Below are positions 1 through 5,138 of a DNA stretch of 5,138 nt, piece by piece. This DNA is from Saprospiraceae bacterium (GTDB lineage: Bacteria; Bacteroidota; Bacteroidia; Chitinophagales; Saprospiraceae). How positions within the stretch are numbered: position 1 is the first letter of the stretch; the number at the start of each line of letters is the position of its first letter. The DNA lies in assembly GCA_007134625.1 (NCBI GenBank), contig SLKL01000473.1:1-5138 (forward strand), in the 5' to 3' direction. The position numbers and the translations under genes are program-made. The notes below the pieces were generated by a model. It saw only the letters and a program-made list of their open reading frames with translations, was not told the DNA's origin and made no database searches.

Positions 1-64
1 AAATTCCTATTTTAGACTTTATTGTTTAAATTCGCTTTGTTTTTTAAAATTCAACAAAAGGCTC
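1..64 (+). other. AT-rich leader upstream of the phosphoesterase gene
   Basis: This short AT-rich stretch precedes the first gene. It holds no convincing promoter: 32-39 (TCGCTTTG) matches the Bacteroidota -7 consensus TANNTTTG except at the second base, and no TTTG lies at the right distance upstream. AAAAGG at 56-61 resembles a ribosome binding site but ends only three bases before the ATG, so it is probably fortuitous. The reading frame of the downstream gene has no stop codon anywhere in this stretch, but also no ATG, GTG or TTG in frame. I treat it as non-coding leader, with the reservation that the gene could start beyond the left edge. Confidence 0.5.
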
Positions 65-2029
65 ATGCAAACCTCAATTAACTTTTTTCTTTTGATCTTC
101 ATCATTTTTTCTTCCGGCATACAGCTTAGTGGACAGCAGTGGAATGCAGCACCGGAAGTCATTGGTGAAGTTGGAGAATCCGGATTAATCACCGGAACTG
201 TTTTTTATGACACCAATAAAAACGGAAAACTGGATGCCGGAGAACAGGGTATTTCAGGGGTACTTGTTTCCAATGGAAAGGACTGGGTTAGAACGGATGA
301 AAATGGTCATTATCAGATTTCAGTTAGACCAGACATGAACCTGACCATAGTACAACCTTCAGGCTGGAGAGTGCCAACTGATGCCAGAATGGTTCCACAA
401 TTTTTTTATATACACAAAGCGGGAGGCACTCCCTATGAAATGCGATTTGGTGGACTCCCTGATGCCGGACCGGCGCCCTCCACAGTAAACTTTCCACTTA
501 TTCGGGAAGGTGCTGCGGGCAATGATTTTTCCTGTGTCATTCTCGCAGACCCTCAGGCATATTCCAATGAACAACTCAATTGGTTGAGAGATGGTGTTTT
601 TGCAGATATCCTTAATGCCGATTATATGCAAGGAGACTGCATGATCCAATTGGGTGATATAGTAGGTGACGATTTGGGCTTACTGGAACGCCACCTTGAA
701 TTGGGATCAGTTATCGGCTTGCCACAATGGTTGGTAATTGGGAACCATGATATAGATTTTGATGCCCGTACTAATGAGGACAAGGCGGATAGCTGGAGAC
801 GAATCTACGGTCCCAATTATTACGCATTTGAGATGGGAAATGTGCTTTTTGTAGTTCTGGATAATATTTACTATCCATGCGGACCTGAAGATTATGCCAT
901 GGGGGTTGCCAATTGTGCTGAAGGGAACAATCCCAACTACAATGGAAGACTTACTGATATCCAGTTTCAGTGGTTGGAGACTTTAATCAATAAAACTGAT
1001 GAGGATAAGCTGATTGTAATGAACACTCACATTCCGATGGTGTCATTTGTCGATGGAACAAGCGCACAACATCAGACCAATGATGCATACAGAATCTATG
1101 AATTATTGGAAGGTAGGGAAGCAGTATTTTTTGCCGGGCACACACATACCACTGAAAACCACTCTCCGGGGCAGGTTTTTAAAGGATGGGAAGAAAACAC
1201 GGGATCCGGTCCACTTCCCTTTAGACATATCATTGCAGGAGCTGCATCGGGTGCATGGTTTCAGGGAGACTTTAACGTTTACGGGATTCCCATGGCATTG
1301 CAAAGATTAGGCGCACCAATGGGTTATTTTCACGTGGATTTTGAAGGTGCTGAATACCGGGAAAAATATGTGGCTGCTTTAATGGGTAGAGACAAAGGGC
1401 AATGGATAGGTTTAAATACTCCCGGCTTCAGAAAATGGTATAATGAGATTATGAATTGGGCAATGGCCAATCCGTTTGAACTTGAGGCTGTACCACCCTA
1501 CTCAATCAATGATTTAACAGATACAGGTATACTTACACCACAGGATTTTTCAGAAGGAGTTTGGGTGACAGCTAATGTATGGGCTGGTAGCGCTGAAACC
1601 GAAGTTAGGGCTGTTTTATCGACAGGACTTGAATTAAATCTGGAACGCACACAGGATGGAGCAGGTGAAGAAGTAAAAATTGGTGTAGAATGGGCTGATC
1701 CATTTGCTACATCTAAACAGCTATCTGTTACCCGTTATGCTTATCAAAGTCAACTAGGGCATGAACGAGCGCAGGGGCAGGAGTTATTTACCGGGAGGTC
1801 ATTAGGACCTACTTCCCCACGACCACAAACATCAATCGCAGACCGAAATATGCATCTATGGCGGGCTCAATTACCTGAATTACCATTAGGAGTGCATACC
1901 ATCGAGGTGATCAGTACTGACCGTCATGGTATGGAATACAGAGATAAAATGACAGTTGAGGTAAGAGATGATCATCCACCTCTGTATTGGAGACACGAGC
2001 TTTGGGAAAATCGATTTGGCTCAAGGTAA
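65..2029 (+). CDS. Exported calcineurin-like metallophosphoesterase with N- and C-terminal accessory domains
   Basis: Predicted periplasmic or surface phosphoesterase of the calcineurin superfamily, 654 residues; substrate unknown. Residues 1-25 form a signal peptide (hydrophobic core FFLLIFIIF, likely cleavage near LSG/QQ, no lipobox cysteine). Residues about 35-110 match the MetallophosN type, a Cna-B/SdrD-like beta domain, and carry an EF-hand-like loop at 49-60 (D49, N51, N53, G54, D57, E60). The catalytic domain spans about 155-400, with expected metal ligands D162 and Q164 (DPQ), D198 (GD), N227-H228-D229 (GNHD), H322 (NTH), H359 and H361 (GHTH). From about 400 to 650 the protein matches the MetallophosC type, including the GAPMGY segment and a late HLW...GVHTIEV...TDRHG region. 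C272 and C284 in a catalytic-domain loop could form a disulfide. There is no type IX secretion sorting domain. The ATG at 65 is the only in-frame start near the signal peptide, though the frame is open to the left edge. A Na+/phosphate cotransporter gene follows on the same strand after 113 bases. The family assignment is strong; the role in phosphate release is inferred from context. Confidence 0.93.
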   Translation: MQTSINFFLLIFIIFSSGIQLSGQQWNAAPEVIGEVGESGLITGTVFYDTNKNGKLDAGEQGISGVLVSNGKDWVRTDENGHYQISVRPDMNLTIVQPSGWRVPTDARMVPQFFYIHKAGGTPYEMRFGGLPDAGPAPSTVNFPLIREGAAGNDFSCVILADPQAYSNEQLNWLRDGVFADILNADYMQGDCMIQLGDIVGDDLGLLERHLELGSVIGLPQWLVIGNHDIDFDARTNEDKADSWRRIYGPNYYAFEMGNVLFVVLDNIYYPCGPEDYAMGVANCAEGNNPNYNGRLTDIQFQWLETLINKTDEDKLIVMNTHIPMVSFVDGTSAQHQTNDAYRIYELLEGREAVFFAGHTHTTENHSPGQVFKGWEENTGSGPLPFRHIIAGAASGAWFQGDFNVYGIPMALQRLGAPMGYFHVDFEGAEYREKYVAALMGRDKGQWIGLNTPGFRKWYNEIMNWAMANPFELEAVPPYSINDLTDTGILTPQDFSEGVWVTANVWAGSAETEVRAVLSTGLELNLERTQDGAGEEVKIGVEWADPFATSKQLSVTRYAYQSQLGHERAQGQELFTGRSLGPTSPRPQTSIADRNMHLWRAQLPELPLGVHTIEVISTDRHGMEYRDKMTVEVRDDHPPLYWRHELWENRFGSR

Positions 2030-2062
2030 ACTCCGCTCTAAAATACAATTGCATTTAACATT

Positions 2063-2073
2063 AACTTAAAGTT
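2063..2073. repeat. 11-base palindrome AACTT-A-AAGTT upstream of the transporter promoter
   Basis: Two perfect 5-base arms (2063-2067 and 2069-2073) flank one central A, 29 bases before the candidate -7 box of the transporter gene. The placement would suit an activator or repressor site. In AT-rich DNA a dyad this short can arise by chance, and I recognise no known regulator motif. A short palindrome, CAATTG, also lies just upstream at 2046-2051. Confidence 0.3.
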
Positions 2074-2088
2074 GGAAAACATGGTCTC

Positions 2089-2107
2089 AGATAGGCTTGG
2101 TCTATCT
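2089..2107. repeat. Inverted repeat AGATAG / CTATCT overlapping the candidate -7 box
   Basis: Two perfect 6-base arms, 2089-2094 and 2102-2107, are separated by seven bases. The right arm covers most of the candidate -7 element at 2103-2110. A DNA-binding protein on this dyad would occlude the promoter, so it could be an operator. It is unlikely to be the terminator of the upstream gene, because the stem is AT-rich and no T-run follows. Chance occurrence cannot be excluded. Confidence 0.35.
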
Positions 2108-2110
2108 TTG
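2103..2110 (+). promoter_or_regulatory. Candidate Bacteroidota -7 box (TATCTTTG) of the Na+/phosphate cotransporter gene
   Basis: TATCTTTG matches the Bacteroidota -7 consensus TANNTTTG exactly. It lies 32 bases before the ATG at 2143, which would give a leader of roughly 25-30 bases. The usual upstream -33 TTG/TTTG is poor: the best fit at the normal 19-base spacing is CATG at 2080-2083, while a TTG at 2072-2074 is 28 bases away, too far. A weak -33 element could mean dependence on an activator. If the promoter is real, the transporter can be transcribed independently of the phosphoesterase gene. Confidence 0.5.
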
Positions 2111-2142
2111 CGCATAATTTATTTTAAACACTGTCAAACTCT

Positions 2143-3297
2143 ATGAGTCATCAGACCCCTCATTTAGCTAAAACCTTAAAAGATAAACCCAGATGGATGT
2201 CCTGGGTAGCCATTAGCCTTTTAGTTTATCTTCTTTTGGTAGCAGTAGGCGTGATTAGCAATGGCTTTAAATTAGCTACAGCAGAGCATGCTTTGGTGCT
2301 TTTTGAGTTTGCATCAAATCCATTGATAGCATTAATCATTGGAATTGTAGCAACTGCATCTATTCAGAGTTCGAGTACAGTTACGTCTGTTATTGTAGGT
2401 CTTGTAGCAGGAGGAATGCCCTTAGGCATTGCCATTCCTATGATAATGGGAGCTAATATTGGCACCTCCCTTACCAGTACATTGGTAAGTCTTGGGCATA
2501 TTCAGAATAGTGCTGAATTTAAAAGAGCTTTTTCCGCCGCTACTGTACACGACTGTTTTAATTTTTTGGCTGTATTGGTAATTCTTCCTATAGAGCTGCT
2601 CTTCCAACCACTTGAAAAGTTGGCAGGTTATTTTGCTACTTTTTTCCGCTCAGGATCGGCCACAGACATCTCGTCTTTCAACCTATTGGATGCCTCTACC
2701 AAACCACTTGTGAATGGTATCGAGTGGATTTTTGCTATATTGCCCAATATATGGGATGGTGTCTTAATGATTATCTTCGGGATATTTCTCATCTTGCTCG
2801 TCATACGAAATATCGGAAAACTATTAAAAAGGCTGATGGTTGGTCGTTCCCTTGAACTCATGCAAAATACAGTTGGAAGAGGTCCAATATCAGGAATATT
2901 TGCGGGTAGTGTTGTAACCGTAATGGTGCAATCATCCTCAACTACTACTGCTCTGATTGTTCCAATGGCAGGGAGTGGAGTTTTTTCCATTCAACAGGTT
3001 TATCCTTTTACACTTGGAGGCAATCTCGGAACTACAGTTACCGCAATAATTGCGTCCATGGCTTTTACCGGACCTATGGCTGTTTTAGCCTTTCAAATTG
3101 CATTGGTTCACTTCTTTTTCAATTTGTTCGGTATTCTACTCATTTACTCCATTCCATTTCTAAGAAATATTCCTGTTTACATGTCGGAAAAAATGGCTGT
3201 AATGAGTCAGAAAAATAAGTTTTTTGTCATGGGCTATATTCTAGGGGTATTCTTTATTACTCCTTTACTACTCATTTGGGTTGCAAGAATGTTTTGA
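2143..3297 (+). CDS. Na+/phosphate cotransporter family protein (NptA-like, two Na_Pi_cotrans repeats)
   Basis: Inner-membrane symporter of the SLC34/NptA family, predicted to import inorganic phosphate with Na+. The 384-residue length is close to that of Vibrio NptA. The family hallmark, an inverted-repeat fold with one QSSS motif per repeat, is visible: Q75-S78 followed by GANIGTS at 103-109, and Q263-S266 followed by GGNLGTT at 292-298. Hydrophobic segments lie near residues 18-40, 51-73, 84-105, 130-152, 192-220, 247-275, 283-305, 310-340 and 361-382. The protein ends just after the last one, so it lacks the cytoplasmic PhoU-like tail found in many bacterial relatives. The ATG at 2143 is chosen because a short charged N-terminus (K10, K13, K15, R17) directly precedes the first membrane segment; there is no Shine-Dalgarno sequence, as is usual in this phylum. 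It follows the phosphoesterase gene on the same strand and converges with the SNF2 gene downstream. The family is near certain; phosphate as substrate is inferred from the family. Confidence 0.95.
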   Translation: MSHQTPHLAKTLKDKPRWMSWVAISLLVYLLLVAVGVISNGFKLATAEHALVLFEFASNPLIALIIGIVATASIQSSSTVTSVIVGLVAGGMPLGIAIPMIMGANIGTSLTSTLVSLGHIQNSAEFKRAFSAATVHDCFNFLAVLVILPIELLFQPLEKLAGYFATFFRSGSATDISSFNLLDASTKPLVNGIEWIFAILPNIWDGVLMIIFGIFLILLVIRNIGKLLKRLMVGRSLELMQNTVGRGPISGIFAGSVVTVMVQSSSTTTALIVPMAGSGVFSIQQVYPFTLGGNLGTTVTAIIASMAFTGPMAVLAFQIALVHFFFNLFGILLIYSIPFLRNIPVYMSEKMAVMSQKNKFFVMGYILGVFFITPLLLIWVARMF

Positions 3298-3342
3298 TTG
3301 CACAAAGGTCTTAGCCCAATCTGTATTTTAATCATTTTCGTT

Positions 3343-5138
3343 TTATGAAAAAATCAAATCCACTACCTCTTCTATATTTAGTTTTGACGATGCCTGCTCA
3401 CTAATTATTTGATCAGCAAGATTCCGTTTACTTTGATGTAGCTCGAGGATTTTTTCTTCTATAGTATTCTTAGCTAAAAGTCGGTAAACTGTTACAGGTT
3501 TGTCCTGACCTATGCGGTGCGCTCTGTCAGTTGCCTGATCCTCAACGGCGGGATTCCACCAAGGGTCCATATGAATAACATAAGTGGCAGAAGTGAGATT
3601 AATTCCGGTACCACCCGCCTTCAAACTCAGAAGAAATACAGGACATTTACCTTCCTCAAACTCCTTAACTAATTTCTTCCGCTTTTTGGGGCTTGTACTT
3701 CCATCCAGATAGAAATAATCAATCTTCTGCCTTTTAAGCTGCTCCTGAATCAGACCTAAATGCTTAACAAATTGACTAAAAATTAAGACTTGATGACCTC
3801 CCGGTAAAATTTCATCCAACAGTTCAGTCAAGGCTTCCATTTTTGAGGACCCCATATTTAATTCAGGATCTACAAGCGATGGACTACAAGCGGCAAGACG
3901 CAGTTTAGTGAGAACAGAAAAAATCTGAATGTGACGCTGTCCGGGCGGCAAAGCATTAGCTTCGGAAAGTTCTTCCTTGGCTTTCTTTCTCAATGTTTCA
4001 TAAAAGGTGATTTCGAGCTTATTCAAAACAACTTGTCGGTTAATTTCTGTTTTTGGAGGTAGATCTGTTAATACCTCATTTTTTGTCCTCCTCAAAAGAA
4101 AGGGCTGAACAATGCTTCTAAGCTGCGAAGAAATCCATTGGTTTTCGTGATTTTCAATAGGAATTACAAAACGCTCTCGAAAAGCCTTTAGACTACCCAA
4201 AAGTCCCGGATTAATAAACCGGAAAATACTCCACAATTCCTGAAGGCTATTTTCAATAGGAGTACCTGTAGTCACCCAACGAGTGTCAGCGTTTATCCTG
4301 TAGGCAGCTTTACTCCGTTTAGCTTCCGGGTTTTTAATGGCTTGTGCTTCATCGAGTATAGCGGAGGCAAAGTTTACTTTCTCTATATCTTCAATTTGAT
4401 TAGTTAACAAACCATAAGAGGAGATAAGCACATCCCCTTTATCGAGATTCGGAATTAAAGTACTGCCGTCTTCTTCATATAGGTTATAAGTGTTTAGTTC
4501 GGGAGCAAACTTTTTTAGTTCAGACTCCCAATTTGCACATACTGAGGTTGGAGCAACAACAAGAGCCGGACCAATATGACTTCTCTGTAACAGTGCTGCA
4601 ATAGATTGAATGGTTTTCCCAAGTCCCATATCGTCGGCGAGGCAGGAGCCAAACCCCTGTTCTGCTCGTCTGCATAGCCATTGAAATCCGCTGTATTGAT
4701 ACCCCCTTAAAGTAGCTTGTAAATTCACCGGAATGGGATAATTATTCTCCTCCAGTAGCTTTATTTCTTTGACCTTTTTATTCCAACCCCTAGATTTAGC
4801 TGTCTGAATCTGACCGTCATCAACTACAGATTCCAGATACATTGCAGCAATAGGGTGAACTTTTATCTCCTCCTTACCGGAACTGGCAACCAAGGCCAAT
4901 TGTCTCATTTTTCTTTTTAAACTTTTCGATATCAAGACATAATCATCGTCCTTCAATTTAAAAAAGTTGGTCTCGTCCTGAGCACTAAAACTAAGTAAAT
5001 CAGAAAACTTTATAGACAATTCATCATCAATTTCAATATCCTCTCCCACAAGATTTAACCAACCCGAAGAGCTTTTAAGATTAAGCTGCAGAACTGAAGG
5101 TTTAACATAGCTGATGATTCGATTATTCTGATCTTTAA
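3343..5138 (-). CDS. SNF2-family DNA-dependent ATPase (DEAD/DEAH-box helicase superfamily), 5' end beyond the window
   Basis: C-terminal part of a bacterial SNF2/HepA-type ATPase, about 598 residues visible; such proteins translocate on duplex DNA and remodel protein-DNA complexes. Numbering from the in-frame GTG at 5049, the motifs are complete and in order: motif I with the Walker A lysine K145 (DDMGLGKT); Ia VVAPTSVCANWE at 164-175; II D233-E234-A235-Q236; III TGTP at 261-264; IV VLIFSQF at 421-427; V SLKAGGTGINL at 475-485; VI DQATDRAHRIGQ at 504-515 with arginines R509 and R512. Both RecA-like lobes are therefore present and probably active. The stop is TAA at 3345-3343. The GTG is probably not the true start: the frame continues without a stop for 29 more codons to the right edge, and the residues across the junction (SGWLNL then VGEDIEIDDELSI) resemble the N-terminal module usually found ahead of the helicase core. 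The missing part may include a SWIM zinc finger or other SNF2 N-terminal domain. No functional link to the phosphate genes is seen. Confidence 0.95.
   Translation of the reverse strand, partial: KDQNNRIISYVKPSVLQLNLKSSSGWLNLVGEDIEIDDELSIKFSDLLSFSAQDETNFFKLKDDDYVLISKSLKRKMRQLALVASSGKEEIKVHPIAAMYLESVVDDGQIQTAKSRGWNKKVKEIKLLEENNYPIPVNLQATLRGYQYSGFQWLCRRAEQGFGSCLADDMGLGKTIQSIAALLQRSHIGPALVVAPTSVCANWESELKKFAPELNTYNLYEEDGSTLIPNLDKGDVLISSYGLLTNQIEDIEKVNFASAILDEAQAIKNPEAKRSKAAYRINADTRWVTTGTPIENSLQELWSIFRFINPGLLGSLKAFRERFVIPIENHENQWISSQLRSIVQPFLLRRTKNEVLTDLPPKTEINRQVVLNKLEITFYETLRKKAKEELSEANALPPGQRHIQIFSVLTKLRLAACSPSLVDPELNMGSSKMEALTELLDEILPGGHQVLIFSQFVKHLGLIQEQLKRQKIDYFYLDGSTSPKKRKKLVKEFEEGKCPVFLLSLKAGGTGINLTSATYVIHMDPWWNPAVEDQATDRAHRIGQDKPVTVYRLLAKNTIEEKILELHQSKRNLADQIISEQASSKLNIEEVVDLIFS

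Noticed and set aside
359..649. 96-codon open frame on the minus strand inside the phosphoesterase gene
   Set aside because: Antisense to the conserved catalytic domain, with no domain signature or start context; a shadow of the real gene.
1047..1310. Overlapping open frames on both strands within the phosphoesterase gene (plus 1047-1310, minus 1103-1303)
   Set aside because: Both overlap the GHTH motif region of the real frame and show no family features.
2131..2137. CTGTCAA just before the transporter start, resembling half of an enterobacterial PHO box
   Set aside because: A single half-site without its 11-base-spaced partner, lying downstream of the likely transcription start and next to the ATG. 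The E. coli motif is not expected to apply directly in this phylum.
2030..2142. Possible small gene or regulatory RNA in the gap between the phosphoesterase and transporter genes
   Set aside because: The gap is only 113 bases, with no credible coding frame and no structure beyond the two short dyads already listed.
2628..2990. 120-codon open frame on the minus strand inside the transporter gene
   Set aside because: It lies wholly antisense to a well-supported membrane protein, has no recognisable domain, and runs through the strand complementary to the second QSSS repeat.
3296..3321. Imperfect hairpin in the convergent gap (GATTG / CAATC outer arms, GGT / GCC inner arms, T-rich DNA after it), a possible terminator for the transporter gene
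   Set aside because: The outer stem is five pairs, the inner stem three with a G-U wobble, and they are separated by a one-sided six-base bulge; the downstream stretch is T-rich but not a clean T-run. Too weak to call.

Overview
The window reads like a chromosomal segment of a Bacteroidota bacterium (Cytophagia/Flavobacteriia-like). The evidence is the AT-rich non-coding DNA, start codons with little or no Shine-Dalgarno sequence, a Bacteroidota-type -7 box (TANNTTTG) before the second gene, and the protein families present. I cannot assign it below phylum. Coding density is high, and I see no RNA gene, mobile element, CRISPR array or long repeat.

Layout: a plus-strand gene (65-2029) encodes an exported calcineurin-type metallophosphoesterase with the three-part N-domain / catalytic / C-domain architecture. 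After a 113-base gap holding a promoter candidate and two short dyads, a second plus-strand gene (2143-3297) encodes an NptA-like Na+/phosphate cotransporter with two QSSS repeats and no PhoU tail. It converges, across 45 bases, with a minus-strand gene whose stop is at 3343. That gene encodes a SNF2-family ATPase whose reading frame stays open to the right edge (5138), so its N-terminal part lies outside the window.

Working together: an exported phosphoesterase beside a phosphate importer suggests phosphate scavenging, with Pi released outside the inner membrane and then taken up with Na+. This is inferred from proximity only. The second gene seems to have its own promoter, and the phosphoesterase's substrate is unknown. 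The SNF2 ATPase faces the other way and has no evident link to the pair.

I find no convincing previously undescribed system. The points worth a second look are the phosphoesterase/transporter pairing, the dyad overlapping the transporter's -7 box, the uncertain N-terminus of the phosphoesterase, and the SNF2 gene continuing past an apparent internal GTG start.
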